A stretch of 64,000 nucleotides of DNA from JABHIE01 sp964584805 (lineage in GTDB: Bacteria; Planctomycetota; UBA1135). The DNA lies in assembly GCA_964584805.1 (NCBI GenBank), contig CAZPAY010000003.1, positions 1 through 64,000 of the forward strand, in the 5' to 3' direction. Below, piece after piece: positions 34,737 to 43,671 of this stretch. Each line of letters begins with the position of its first letter. The stretch's first letter is position 1. The notes below the pieces were generated by a model, which was not told where the DNA came from, did not search any database, and saw only the letters and a list, made by a program, of their open reading frames with translations. Position numbers and translations under genes: made by a program.

Positions 34737-35117
34737 TTACTCAGACTCGGCCAACAGCTCAGTCAAACTGCGCTCAACGCGCTCACCTGTGCCGGGTGAA
34801 AAAATCACCACCAAATCATCGGAAACCGCCACCTCTTTTAACCGCAACAAAGTCGCCCGGGGAATTGTCGGCAGCGGCCCACCAGTCGGGCTATAAAAAC
34901 CAACTCGCTCAACCTTCACCATGCCCTCAACGCGAGCGGCGGCCAAAGCATTGGCAATCGGGTCTAAATCGAGCGAGGGGTCGTCAAATTCAAGGCGGCA
35001 CCCGCGAAAAACAACTGCACCTGGCCCGCGCACGGTGCAACCCGCAATGGGGCTACGCAACACGCGCGATGTACCCGCTGCCTGCTCGGCAACGGCAATG
35101 AGATTGCGATCATCCAT
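34737..35117 (-). CDS. Hypothetical protein upstream of ligA
   Basis: The frame is open from 35303, but the upstream part overlaps a strong terminator and is Arg-rich, so I place the start at the ATG at 35117 (126 residues). The protein is soluble, with SPIAGCTVRGPGAVVFRGCRLEF and a Pro/Gly segment FYSPTGGPLPTIPRA. It ends in an acidic tail (LTELLAESE). I recognise no family. It ends 11 nt before ligA and is probably cotranscribed with it. Confidence 0.55.
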   Translation of the reverse strand: MDDRNLIAVAEQAAGTSRVLRSPIAGCTVRGPGAVVFRGCRLEFDDPSLDLDPIANALAAARVEGMVKVERVGFYSPTGGPLPTIPRATLLRLKEVAVSDDLVVIFSPGTGERVERSLTELLAESE

Positions 35118-35186
35118 AAGTAAAGAATACCTCTGCCGCGCCTCGCCAACGATGATGAAAAGCCCGCGGCGACAGAACGCCTTGCC

Positions 35187-35224
35187 AATAAGAAAAGACC
35201 GGAATTCCAGCAGGAACCCCGGCC
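35187..35224 (-). terminator. Rho-independent terminator after the DUF669-like gene
   Basis: On the reverse strand a 12-bp stem (35224-35213 with 35208-35197, including some G-U pairs) with a TGCT loop is followed by TTTTCTTATT. It lies 12 nt past the DUF669-like stop and isolates that gene from the ligA operon. Confidence 0.8.
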
Positions 35225-35235
35225 CTCCCCGTAGC

Positions 35236-35652
35236 TTAAGCCAATGCTTTAGCGCCTTTTTGATCGAGCGCATAACCTGCAAACGGCACCCGATTCGACA
35301 CACGCCGAATTCCAGTCACCGTGTCTTCATGCTCTTCAGGAGCAATCTTGACTATCGCGGTTTTACCCTCTAATTGTTCCGCAAGCAGTTCCATTTCGCC
35401 GTTTGTCGGGATACCGATCGCCTCAAGGACGAACTTGGCACGCGACATCCCGCGCTCAGACCAGTGCAGGGAATCCCAACAAGCGGTGCGGCCTTGCCAC
35501 TCGCCATCAAGTATTTCCCAACGCAGGCCCCAACGGGTATGACCAGCAGGACTTTCGCTTTCGCGGGTTTCGGCTACACGGCACCTGTATTCGCCCTCTG
35601 GGACGGCACGCAGGTCTTCGATGTCAGCCACATTAGTGAAATCTACATTCAT
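35236..35652 (-). CDS. DUF669-like protein
   Basis: A 138-residue protein from the ATG at 35652, which has a GAGGA ribosome site; the frame extends upstream to 35769 but without family sequence. It shows the DUF669 pattern: VPEGEYRCRVAETRES, WGLRWEILDGEWQGRTACWD, an LEAIGIPT segment and LEGKTAIVKIAPEEHEDTVTGIRRVSNRVPF. Relatives are often phage-encoded and near recombination genes, where a role in single-strand DNA handling has been suggested but not proven. No phage genes surround it here. It has its own terminator. Confidence 0.65.
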   Translation of the reverse strand: MNVDFTNVADIEDLRAVPEGEYRCRVAETRESESPAGHTRWGLRWEILDGEWQGRTACWDSLHWSERGMSRAKFVLEAIGIPTNGEMELLAEQLEGKTAIVKIAPEEHEDTVTGIRRVSNRVPFAGYALDQKGAKALA

Positions 35653-35737
35653 GGTTATTATCCTCGCTATGTAGACGGGTGAGATGACAGAATGTGACGC
35701 TCGACATCTACTTTTTTTTTCGGCACAATCAAAACCC

Positions 35738-37279
35738 ATGCTTTCCATGCCCCACCTGCTCGCCACCATCGCGCCATCCGCCGTTGCTCAAGCCCAAGAG
35801 ACTTCACGCAATCTCTCAACCATGGTCGATGAGGCCGCGGGTTGGATTGTCGAAGTCATCGGCGCAGCATTTTTCTATCCGATTTACACGACAACAGCCG
35901 GCACGGAAGTCCCGCTCGTTGTCGCCTGGCTCGTCATCGGCGCGACCTACTTCACGCTGCGTATGGGCTTCATCAACATTTGGGGCTTTAAGCATGCCAT
36001 CCAAGTCACCCGGGGCATTTATGACAACCCAGACGACGAGGGTGAAGTCAGCCATTTCCAAGCACTGGCATCCGCACTGAGCGCGACCGTTGGCTTGGGC
36101 AATATTGCAGGTGTGGCGATTGCAGTCAGTATCGGTGGCCCTGGCGCGATTTTCTGGATGGTCGTCGCGGGTTTCCTTGGGATGTCGTCCAAATTCGTCG
36201 AATGCACGCTAGGTCAAAAATATCGCAAAGTGCGCTCAGACGGTCGTGTCATGGGCGGTGCGATGTTTTATCTCTCTCAAGGTCTCAAAGAAAAACGCAT
36301 GGGCGGTCTCGGCAAGGTGCTGGCTATGATGTTTGCAATTCTGTGCATCGGTGGGTCATTTGGTGGCGGCAACACATTCCAAGTCAACCAGTCGCTCAAT
36401 GCGATGCAAGAAACGATTCCGTGGCTTGCTGACAACCGCTGGGTTTACGGCGCCATCATGACGGCACTCACCGGCATCGTGATTATCGGCGGGATTCAAC
36501 GCATCGCGCAGACAGCGGAAAAAATCGTACCGGCGATGTGCGGAGTTTATGTCGTCGCCTGCCTTTTTGTTTTAGGCACTTACTTTGAGGCTATCCCATC
36601 GGCTTTCGCGACGATTTTTGACGGCGCGTTTGGCACGACGGCAGCATTCGGTGGTTTTGTCGGTGTACTGGTTCAGGGCTTCAAACGCGCGGCATTTTCT
36701 AACGAGGCGGGTGTCGGTTCGGCGGCCATTGCCCACAGCGCAGCCCGCACAGAATTCCCCGTCCGCGAAGGCATCGTGGCGCTCCTTGAGCCGTTCATCG
36801 ACACCATAGTGGTCTGCACGATGACCGGTCTCGTCATTGTCATCACCGGTGCTTACAACCCCGACACGCTCGTCGGCGGAGAGGCGGTTTATGCCCCATA
36901 CCTGACCAACGCAAACGGCGCAGGCCTGACATCCACGGCCTTTGGCTCGGTGATTAGCTGGTTCCCTTACGTGCTCAGCGTCGCGGTCATGCTTTTCGCA
37001 TTCTCGACGATGATTTCCTGGAGTTACTACGGAGAGCGTTGCTGGGCCTACCTCTTCGGCGACGGCTCCTCGATGCTCTATCGCATCTTGTTTTTGGTCA
37101 TGGCATTCCTCGGTTCGATTATCACCTCGCAGAATATCCTCGATTTCGGCGACCTCATGATCTTAGGCATGGCCTTCCCCAATGTACTCGGTTTGTACTT
37201 TTTGTCGGGTGGTGTGAAGAAAGATTTAGATTCTTACATGAAATCCTTGAAAAAGGGTGACTTCACAACATACAACTAG
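35738..37279 (+). CDS. Sodium:alanine symporter family transporter (AGCS)
   Basis: A 513-residue inner-membrane symporter, probably Na+-coupled uptake of alanine or glycine. The start could be 35684 or 35738; the latter avoids an unlikely N-terminus. The family signature region SALSATVGLGNIAGVAIAVSIGGPGAIFWM is present, split here as SALSATVGLGNIAGVA and IGGPGAIFW. Other conserved segments are VKRAAFSNEAGVGSAAIAH-like KRAAFSNEAGVGSAAIAHS and MISWSYYGERCW. About ten or eleven hydrophobic helices are visible. A small membrane protein follows after 3 nt. Confidence 0.92.
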   Translation: MLSMPHLLATIAPSAVAQAQETSRNLSTMVDEAAGWIVEVIGAAFFYPIYTTTAGTEVPLVVAWLVIGATYFTLRMGFINIWGFKHAIQVTRGIYDNPDDEGEVSHFQALASALSATVGLGNIAGVAIAVSIGGPGAIFWMVVAGFLGMSSKFVECTLGQKYRKVRSDGRVMGGAMFYLSQGLKEKRMGGLGKVLAMMFAILCIGGSFGGGNTFQVNQSLNAMQETIPWLADNRWVYGAIMTALTGIVIIGGIQRIAQTAEKIVPAMCGVYVVACLFVLGTYFEAIPSAFATIFDGAFGTTAAFGGFVGVLVQGFKRAAFSNEAGVGSAAIAHSAARTEFPVREGIVALLEPFIDTIVVCTMTGLVIVITGAYNPDTLVGGEAVYAPYLTNANGAGLTSTAFGSVISWFPYVLSVAVMLFAFSTMISWSYYGERCWAYLFGDGSSMLYRILFLVMAFLGSIITSQNILDFGDLMILGMAFPNVLGLYFLSGGVKKDLDSYMKSLKKGDFTTYN

Positions 37280-37282
37280 GCA

Positions 37283-37480
37283 ATGATTTACGCGCACCTC
37301 CCCCTTGCAGCCGCCGCCCTAAGTGGGGCCCTGCCCGTGGCCGAAGGCTCCGTTGAATCAAAAGTCATGCTGACCAGCATGGGCGTCTGGATGACCACCG
37401 CGTTGTGGGTTTTGATGATTGCAGTGAACGCTTGGTGCTTCTACAAGATTCTGCAGCATAAAAAAGCAATTTCCAACTAA
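37283..37480 (+). CDS. Small single-helix membrane protein, possible symporter accessory
   Basis: A 65-residue protein, 3 nt after the symporter stop. A hydrophobic N-terminal segment (LPLAAAALSGALPVA) is followed by one clear membrane helix (VWMTTALWVLMIAVNAWCF) and a short basic tail. It may be an accessory subunit of the transporter, comparable in arrangement to MetS beside MetP in an unrelated family; no sequence relation is claimed. Confidence 0.6.
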   Translation: MIYAHLPLAAAALSGALPVAEGSVESKVMLTSMGVWMTTALWVLMIAVNAWCFYKILQHKKAISN

Positions 37481-37529
37481 AGTCGCGTAGTAAGCGGTCG
37501 TTAATGGGTGGAACCCCAAGTTCCATAAC

Positions 37530-37892
37530 ATGAACCCCTACACGACCCAAACCCCAATCGACCCCAATCGTCTCGCCGAGCTGCGAGCCCTTTTCGGCGG
37601 GGACGACGAGCTAAACGCGCTTTTCCGCGACTTTTTCCGCGATTTACCCTCCAGAATGGTCACCTTGCGTGCTGGATTGCAAAAAAACTCGTCTGAACTG
37701 GTCGATTACGCTGCGCACACGCTCAAAGGCAGTGCAGCATCCTTAGGTGCGAAACAAGCCGCAGAATTAGCTGCGGATATCGAGAGACTCTCTCGTTTGG
37801 GTAAGCTCGCTCATGCTAGCGCACTTTATGCAGAGCTCGAATCTGAGCTCAAACGCCTCTGGCAATGGCTTGGCTTGCGGGGGCTTACCTAA
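37530..37892 (+). CDS. Hpt-domain phosphotransfer protein
   Basis: A 120-residue helical protein. The phosphorylated His is H63 in AAHTLKGSAASLGA, the exact Hpt signature, with helices on both sides (LNALFRDFFRDLPSRMVTL before and AELAADIERLSRLGKL after). Free-standing Hpt proteins shuttle phosphate between hybrid histidine kinases and response regulators. No kinase or regulator is nearby, so its partners lie elsewhere. Confidence 0.88.
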   Translation: MNPYTTQTPIDPNRLAELRALFGGDDELNALFRDFFRDLPSRMVTLRAGLQKNSSELVDYAAHTLKGSAASLGAKQAAELAADIERLSRLGKLAHASALYAELESELKRLWQWLGLRGLT

Positions 37893-37903
37893 TGAAATAG
37901 ACC

Positions 37904-37922
37904 GTCAGCCCTTTAGGCTGAC
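37904..37922. terminator. Hairpin between convergent genes
   Basis: A perfect 7-bp stem, GTCAGCC with GGCTGAC, around CTTTA lies after the Hpt gene and overlaps the stop of the aminotransferase gene. Neither side has a strong T-run; the reverse side is the more T-rich. It may serve as a weak shared terminator. Confidence 0.4.
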
Positions 37923-39046
37923 CTGCCGAAAAACTCGGCAATTGTCTTCATCACAACTTCGCGCTGCTCATCTACCACTCCGGGGTAGATGGGTAGTGCG
38001 ATAACTTCGTTTGCAGCGGCCTCGCTTTCGGGTAAATCACCGACCGCACCTCCAAGATGCGCAAAGCAAGGTTGCAGATGCAACGGCAGCGGATAGAAAA
38101 CGGCCGAGCCGATGTCGGCCTTGCCTAGATGCTCACGCAAAGCATCTCGCTGTTGAGTACGGATTACAAACTGATGAAAGACATGCCCGGGGTGAGTTTG
38201 CGGCATTTGAATATGCTCGCCCAAACCCAGTTCAGCGGCCAACTGGAAATAATGCTCGGCTCCACAACGACGCGCGGCATTGTGCTCAGTCAAACGCGGC
38301 AAATGATGCAAAAGCGCAGCTGCCTGCAAGCCGGATTGCCGGAAATTAAAACCAACCTCATCGTGGAAGTAAACGCGCCCCCCACCATGTTGACGCAACG
38401 CACGCATGCGTTCAGCGCGCTCGGCATCAAGAGTTGTCACAAAACCTGCATCACCGGTTGCGCCTAAATTTTTTGTTGGATAACACGAAAATGCCGAAGC
38501 ATCGCCCAAAGCACCGCAAGCACCCGCTTCGTGAACCGCGCCAACCGATTGCGCGGAGTCTTCAATCATCATGACCGCGTGACCCGCAACGGTCTCAACC
38601 GCAGAACGCACCGCCGCAACATCAAGCGGGCAACCGTATAAATGTACCGGCAGCACCGCCTTTGTCTTAGCCGTCGTTTTTGCCGCCGCCGTTTCCGGTG
38701 TCAGCAAATAAGTCACTGGGTCGACATCCGCAAAAACAGGAATCGCCCCAATCCGTGCCACCGCGCCCGCCGTCGCAAAAAAGGTAAACGCTGGCAGGAT
38801 GACCTCGTCGCCCGGGCCAATGTCGCAAGCGCGCAAAGCCAACACCAAAGCATCGGAACCGTTTGAGCAAGCGACCACATGCTCAATACCTAAAAAAGAC
38901 GAGAGCGCTGATTCCAACTCTGCGATCTCGGGGCCGTTCACAAAAGCCCCGTGATCAAGCAGAGCGGACCATCGCTCAAGGATCGCTTTTTTATCCTCGT
39001 CGCCGAGGTTGTAATGCACGTCGAAGAAGGGAACTCGCATGCACAA
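37913..39046 (-). CDS. DegT/DnrJ/EryC1/StrS sugar aminotransferase
   Basis: A 377-residue PLP enzyme that aminates keto-sugars for LPS, antibiotics or glycans. The start is 39046 or the Met two residues on. The family features are VACSNGSDALVLALRA, AFTFFATAGAVARIGAIPVFADVD, VHLYGCPLDV, IEDSAQSVGA and the PLP Lys K192 in CYPTKNLGATGDAG. A C-terminal substrate part (FHQFVIRTQQRDALREHL, YPLPLHLQPCF) is intact. No other nucleotide-sugar genes adjoin it. Confidence 0.92.
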   Translation of the reverse strand: MCMRVPFFDVHYNLGDEDKKAILERWSALLDHGAFVNGPEIAELESALSSFLGIEHVVACSNGSDALVLALRACDIGPGDEVILPAFTFFATAGAVARIGAIPVFADVDPVTYLLTPETAAAKTTAKTKAVLPVHLYGCPLDVAAVRSAVETVAGHAVMMIEDSAQSVGAVHEAGACGALGDASAFSCYPTKNLGATGDAGFVTTLDAERAERMRALRQHGGGRVYFHDEVGFNFRQSGLQAAALLHHLPRLTEHNAARRCGAEHYFQLAAELGLGEHIQMPQTHPGHVFHQFVIRTQQRDALREHLGKADIGSAVFYPLPLHLQPCFAHLGGAVGDLPESEAAANEVIALPIYPGVVDEQREVVMKTIAEFFGRSA

Positions 39047-39058
39047 ATTGTAGAGAAG

Positions 39059-41173
39059 TTAGTGGCGCACTTCCCAAGCAACAATCAGATTGCGGCCTGC
39101 GCCGTTGAGCCCAGAGCCGTGCACGCGATAATCTTTGTCGAACAAGTTTTCGAGACTCACGCTCAGCACATTGCTTGCGCTGAATTCCTTTGACCAAGTC
39201 ACACCACTAATCGCAAAGCCAGGTGTGCCATCGATTGGAATACGGCTACTGTCAAGCTCATCGCGCAAACTTAAATCATCGGCGCGGCCAACAGCCCAGA
39301 CCCACGCCTCGAGCGAAGTGTCACTTCCATCAAGATAGTGACGCGCTGAGCCGTAAAACGACATAGGCACCAAACGATCGACAGGCTTGCGAATCTCAGC
39401 CGCACCGCCGGCCGTCCATTGATCGACCTCGCCATTCATTAAACTGCCCACAGCGTTTAGCGACCAAGCAGCATCAAGCTGGTAAGCCATCGACAACTCA
39501 AAGCCCTGCAGGAAGCCATCGCCGTTGTCCTTGAGCACATCCAGACCGCCCGAGCCCTCGGGCGAACGCACAATCATGTCGGAAATCACCGTGTGCCACA
39601 AAACGGCCTCGTAGCGCATATTGCCCGAGCCGCCTTTATGCCCCAGCTCAAACTGCAGGAAATGCTCGGGCTCAAGCGTAAAGTCAGGCGAATCGGCGAC
39701 ACTCGTCTCATCGGTACTCGTCGTGTCATACAAAGACGGCGCACGGAAGCCCTGTGTCGCACTCGCCCAAGAAAGGCTGTCGTTTTCCCCCCAGAAAGTC
39801 GCACGGACGCCAGCCGTGAGGGCATCCCAGGTGTCGGTATAAGAGCTTGGGGTGAAATCGACGACATTTGCATTCATGCCGACATGAGTAAATCGCAGGC
39901 CGGGCTCAACGGTTACCGAGCCAATGTCAAATGACGGCTCAACATAGGCGGCAAGGGTTGAGTAAGTCGCATCAGCGGCAACGGGGCCCTGAATTTCGTC
40001 GGACCAAACGCCCGTTGAATCGCGCCATTCACTCTTCCAGGAATCCACGCGCTCATGATGCACTTCAGCGCCATAACGCAAGAGCACACCCGAATCGAGC
40101 CCGCGCTCTTCGCGCCAATTGAGGCCCCAGTCCTCGACCGAAAAGCCTTGGATGTCATTGCGGAAATCACCACTGCGAATCCGCCCGCGGTCACGCAATT
40201 CTTCGTGCTGATGCAGGCTCAAGGTCAAAGACCCACGATTCCGCGCACCGTTTTCCCACTCAAGAGCAGTCGAATACAAATCACGATCTTGGTCGTGGAT
40301 GCGCCACAATTCAGAGCCCACGCTGGTGCCCATCCAAGAGATACCGTCGACCGTCTTGTGCGTGCGTGGCACATTCACCTGGCGCACGCGCTGCATGTTG
40401 ACGCGTAAATTCAAACCATCATCAAGGCGTCGCACAAAACGCAAATCGCCAAACCAGTCATCGTAGCCTGTATTCGTTTGCGTGCCCGTTTCGCCGCCGG
40501 CGTGTAAATCACCCCAAGCTTTGCGAGTGATACCAAACTGCATCGCCCAGTCATCGCCCGTCTGCATCTGCTGCAAACGCGCGCCCCAACTACTCTCGGC
40601 CGTAGCCATGCGTGTGCGGAACATGCCCTCAGTCGTCACATCGCTACCTGCCGCGCCGGGCTCAAGCGGAGTCGAAACCGCATTGACCACCCCGCCAATC
40701 GCATCAGCGCCATAACGGATACCCGAAGTGCCGCGTAAAAACTCAACGCGATCCAAAGCCCAACTATCAACCGACGACCAATACTGATTCGGCCCAGGGC
40801 GCATCACCGAGTGATTCAAGCGCACACCATCAATCAACAACAAGTTGTGATAGCCCGTCAATCCCCGCAAATACGGCGAACTTTGACCCTGTGCCGTTTT
40901 CTGTACCGACACGGATGGTAAACCGCGAAGTGATTCAGAAAGCGTGCGCGCTGTCGTGGCCAGTGTATCCGTCGAAACGGCTGAAATTGCCCAAGGCTCG
41001 GTCAACGGGTCGGCCTCAAAAGCGGACGCCGTCACGACGATTTCGTCGGAAGTAGCCTCTTGAGTGGCTGGCTTTTCACCAGCAGGGGTGTCATGGGTCG
41101 GTGCATCTTGGGGGCACGCAAAAACCATGGCAGCAAGAAGGAGATTAAGCATGTCAAACAAACGCACACTCAC
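39059..41173 (-). CDS. TonB-dependent outer membrane receptor
   Basis: A 704-residue outer-membrane receptor. The start is GTG at 41173, giving a signal (MSVRLFDMLNLLLAAMVFACPQ); ATG 41152 is an alternative. A TonB-box-like DEIVVTA is followed by the plug domain (RGLTGYHNLLLIDGVRLNHS, IGGVVNAV) and a 22-strand-type barrel ending in an aromatic-rich C-terminus (LENLFDKDYRVHGSGLNGAGRNLIVAWEVRH, split here for length). It imports a chelated metal or other ligand. The ligand is unknown. It lies 33 nt after a SurA-like lipoprotein gene that could help fold it. Confidence 0.92.
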   Translation of the reverse strand: MSVRLFDMLNLLLAAMVFACPQDAPTHDTPAGEKPATQEATSDEIVVTASAFEADPLTEPWAISAVSTDTLATTARTLSESLRGLPSVSVQKTAQGQSSPYLRGLTGYHNLLLIDGVRLNHSVMRPGPNQYWSSVDSWALDRVEFLRGTSGIRYGADAIGGVVNAVSTPLEPGAAGSDVTTEGMFRTRMATAESSWGARLQQMQTGDDWAMQFGITRKAWGDLHAGGETGTQTNTGYDDWFGDLRFVRRLDDGLNLRVNMQRVRQVNVPRTHKTVDGISWMGTSVGSELWRIHDQDRDLYSTALEWENGARNRGSLTLSLHQHEELRDRGRIRSGDFRNDIQGFSVEDWGLNWREERGLDSGVLLRYGAEVHHERVDSWKSEWRDSTGVWSDEIQGPVAADATYSTLAAYVEPSFDIGSVTVEPGLRFTHVGMNANVVDFTPSSYTDTWDALTAGVRATFWGENDSLSWASATQGFRAPSLYDTTSTDETSVADSPDFTLEPEHFLQFELGHKGGSGNMRYEAVLWHTVISDMIVRSPEGSGGLDVLKDNGDGFLQGFELSMAYQLDAAWSLNAVGSLMNGEVDQWTAGGAAEIRKPVDRLVPMSFYGSARHYLDGSDTSLEAWVWAVGRADDLSLRDELDSSRIPIDGTPGFAISGVTWSKEFSASNVLSVSLENLFDKDYRVHGSGLNGAGRNLIVAWEVRH

Positions 41174-41206
41174 CGTGTGGGTTCATCGAAAACCGCCAAA
41201 AAAAAA

Positions 41207-41977
41207 CTAGTCGTTTCGCCCCGAAACCAAAGGCTCTTTCACACCATCTGGCCCCACGAAAACAACAGCCGACTCCGCCCATAACTTAGCCACTCGCGCA
41301 GAAGCCATCACCTCAATTTGCTGACGCACCAACTGGTTTTCAGCCAACTCACGCACTCGCTGATCCTCAAGAGTCGGGCGATTCGCCCAGTCTTCATCCG
41401 AATACTCACCACTCGCGCGCATGGCTTCCATCTTGCTTTCGTACCACGCCTGCACCTCAACCTCAGTCGGGTGCTGCAAGCTCGAACGCATCTCAAGCAA
41501 TGTTTCCTCAAGCCGAAAGCGCCGCAGCAAATGCGCACGGATGCCATCGGCACCAAGATGCTCCGTCAACATACGGACCGTGTCACCGGCCCCCTTTTTA
41601 AAGGCGGCTTCCATCTCGCCAAAGTGCTTTGCATCAACCTCCGGAAACCGCTGCTCATGCTCGCGCACCAACAACAAGTCGTGGATCAAAGGCCGCAACA
41701 ACTCAAGCGGCTCGGCGTAAAACTCTGCCGACACCTTTGCCAAATGAGCCGCGCCGTCCACCTCAGCCCCGCCTTCTTGCCGCAAGTAAAACTGAGTCCA
41801 CTCGCTGGTCAAAAACTCGTGCAAGGCCTGCGCATGAACCGGCGCGCCGTCCAAAAAAAGTGCCGTGGGACCCGGGACAGGCGGGGTATCCCAGAGCATG
41901 CCCTTTGCCGAATCAGGATTTGCAGATGGGCTGCAGGCCGTAAGGAGCACAAGAAGCGTGAGAGTGAAGAAGCGCAT
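41207..41977 (-). CDS. SurA/PpiC-like chaperone lipoprotein
   Basis: A 256-residue protein starting at the ATG at 41977 (an upstream frame adds 11 residues). The signal MRFFTLTLLVLLTAC has a good lipobox (LTAC), so it is probably lipid-anchored. The rest is helical and charged, with SurA/trigger-type features such as LLRPLIHDLLLVREHEQRF and PTEVEVQAWYESKMEAMRA. No parvulin isomerase domain is visible. It may be a chaperone for outer-membrane proteins, consistent with the TonB receptor gene just downstream. The family assignment is by general resemblance. Confidence 0.6.
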   Translation of the reverse strand: MRFFTLTLLVLLTACSPSANPDSAKGMLWDTPPVPGPTALFLDGAPVHAQALHEFLTSEWTQFYLRQEGGAEVDGAAHLAKVSAEFYAEPLELLRPLIHDLLLVREHEQRFPEVDAKHFGEMEAAFKKGAGDTVRMLTEHLGADGIRAHLLRRFRLEETLLEMRSSLQHPTEVEVQAWYESKMEAMRASGEYSDEDWANRPTLEDQRVRELAENQLVRQQIEVMASARVAKLWAESAVVFVGPDGVKEPLVSGRND

Positions 41978-42046
41978 GTCTAGAAAGAATAAAAGAGCGG
42001 AGCCAGCCAAAGCGAGCTCCGCCCAAAATCCAAAAGGAAGAAAAAC

Positions 42047-42871
42047 TTAGTAGCGGTTTTTCTGGTTGTTCATCACGCTGGAGTGATTCTGACCCGAGCA
42101 GTTCTCGTTGTAGCTATGGAAGCCACCGAGAGCGCCGGTATCAAGAGTCGCTTGCATGATGCAATTGTTATCACAGCAATGGTTAAGCGTGTAGTTATGA
42201 CCGGCCTCATGCTGACAAATCGCACTCTGCGTAGTCTTAGAGCCGTAGTAAGTCGTCAACTGCTTTGGCGCGCCAACATAGCCAATGCCAATCGCGTTGC
42301 CCGGTGTTGGGTCAGCGCTAAAAGCAATCATCATGTCTTGGCCATTAAGGTTGCCGCCCTCGCGGTAAGCCTCGTCAAGCAATGCACCGATGTCAGCCGA
42401 GTCGTTGGAATCCCAGCGATAACCACGAGTCGGGACGAAATTAATACCCCAGTTTGCGTAGAGCGCGTCGTCAGCAAGCTCAACCACATCAATGACATGG
42501 GTGCGCAAAAGCGGAATCGACGAGAACTTGGCGCGGTACTCTTCATCAACGGGGTGAGTGCAAGTCACGGTTGCACGCAGGCCATTGCCGGAATTGCCAT
42601 TACTCTGAGGCTTGGCCAAAATTCCGAGCATGCTGTAGTAGGCCTCTTCGGATGGCGTCCAGGCGCGGTCAAATTGAAACTTGTCGCCATTTACCGTTGT
42701 GAAAATTTCTGTGGCAAAGCGAGCGTCAAAGGCGTCGACCGAAGCGTAATCGGAAACTTGCGGTAGTTGATCCCAGGTTTGACCTGTGCTGTCGGTGTAT
42801 GGACCGGAGGTGGTGAGAATCGGAGCTGCAATAGCAGCCGCGAGGATGGGGAGAATGAGGGGTATTTGCAT
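42047..42871 (-). CDS. Exported zinc metalloprotease (metzincin-like)
   Basis: A 274-residue protein from the ATG at 42871, with a signal peptide (MQIPLILPILAAAIAAP). The frame is open to 43126, but the added part overlaps the next gene's end. The zinc motif is HEAGHNYTLNH (H221, E222, H225, H231), a metzincin-type site in which the usual Gly is Thr. It is followed by a CCDNNC stretch and a possible Met-turn in NCIMQA. Upstream segments include NWGINFVPTRGYRWDSND. It is a smaller relative in type of the 6592-8046 protease, although without close similarity. A secreted role is likely. Confidence 0.75.
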   Translation of the reverse strand: MQIPLILPILAAAIAAPILTTSGPYTDSTGQTWDQLPQVSDYASVDAFDARFATEIFTTVNGDKFQFDRAWTPSEEAYYSMLGILAKPQSNGNSGNGLRATVTCTHPVDEEYRAKFSSIPLLRTHVIDVVELADDALYANWGINFVPTRGYRWDSNDSADIGALLDEAYREGGNLNGQDMMIAFSADPTPGNAIGIGYVGAPKQLTTYYGSKTTQSAICQHEAGHNYTLNHCCDNNCIMQATLDTGALGGFHSYNENCSGQNHSSVMNNQKNRY

Positions 42872-42929
42872 GAATGTGTGAGGGGGGAAAGAAACACTGG
42901 GTTCCCAAATAAATGAGTCGTCAGCGAAA

Positions 42930-43637
42930 TTAAAGTGAAACACCGGATGGGGAGTCGAGCCCCCAGCAAGCGAGTCGATACAGAGGTAGCAGACGCAAGA
43001 GGTCTGCGACAATGCCATCGTCAAAATCTTCGGCGGCGGCATCAACGGCCGCTGCGGGCATCCTAGCCATGATTTCAACGATGTTTTGCCCTGGCTGCAG
43101 AGTGCCGGCCAAATCACGCCAATCACGCGGAGTCATTTTTTCGAGTGCCCGTGCGCCTTTGCGGTCAATCTCTAGCGAAAACCCGGGCGCAAGATGGGCG
43201 GCCTGAACCAACTCGTTTTGCCCTGGCTTTTCTTCGGCTCGCTTAAGCATTACATTTAAGTCATACCAAGCACCCTTGTCGATCCGCAGCCCCCACCACG
43301 CCCCCTGACGATCAAGGCCGAGTTGAAAATGCATGTTATTAACCGCGGAATCCAAATCTTTCCCCAGCTCACGGCCCAAAAACATCTGCAGGCTCTTTCG
43401 CGATTTCTTGTCTCGGAATAACATCGTGCGTTGACGGCGGACGCGCTTGCCGTTGCTGGCATGTGGGTTGTGCAAACTCTCGCGGCGGTCGAGGCCTAAC
43501 CCCTCAGCGGCGAATGCAGCCTTTGCCGCATCACCCACCGCTTGCAGCCTGCGGCGGATATCAAGGCGGCGCCCATTCCATTCCGGGTCAGATTGGAAGC
43601 GGTCATCGTAGAGCTCAAAGTCGGCGAGAGTAAACAT
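42930..43637 (-). CDS. Hypothetical cytoplasmic protein
   Basis: A 235-residue protein without signal or membrane helix. Charged and aromatic segments stand out (RRQRTMLFRDKKSRKSLQMFLG and QGAWWGLRIDKGAWYDLNVML, the first cut short here), which suggests a nucleic-acid-binding or general enzyme fold. I do not recognise it. Its 3' end is 58 nt before the metalloprotease start. Confidence 0.6.
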   Translation of the reverse strand: MFTLADFELYDDRFQSDPEWNGRRLDIRRRLQAVGDAAKAAFAAEGLGLDRRESLHNPHASNGKRVRRQRTMLFRDKKSRKSLQMFLGRELGKDLDSAVNNMHFQLGLDRQGAWWGLRIDKGAWYDLNVMLKRAEEKPGQNELVQAAHLAPGFSLEIDRKGARALEKMTPRDWRDLAGTLQPGQNIVEIMARMPAAAVDAAAEDFDDGIVADLLRLLPLYRLACWGLDSPSGVSL

Positions 43638-43671
43638 CGCCGCAAAGCCTAATGCGCGCGCGACTCAACCT

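Noticed and set aside
35236..35652. Prophage remnant
   Set aside because: Only one phage-associated family is present; no integrase, capsid or repeat boundary is seen.
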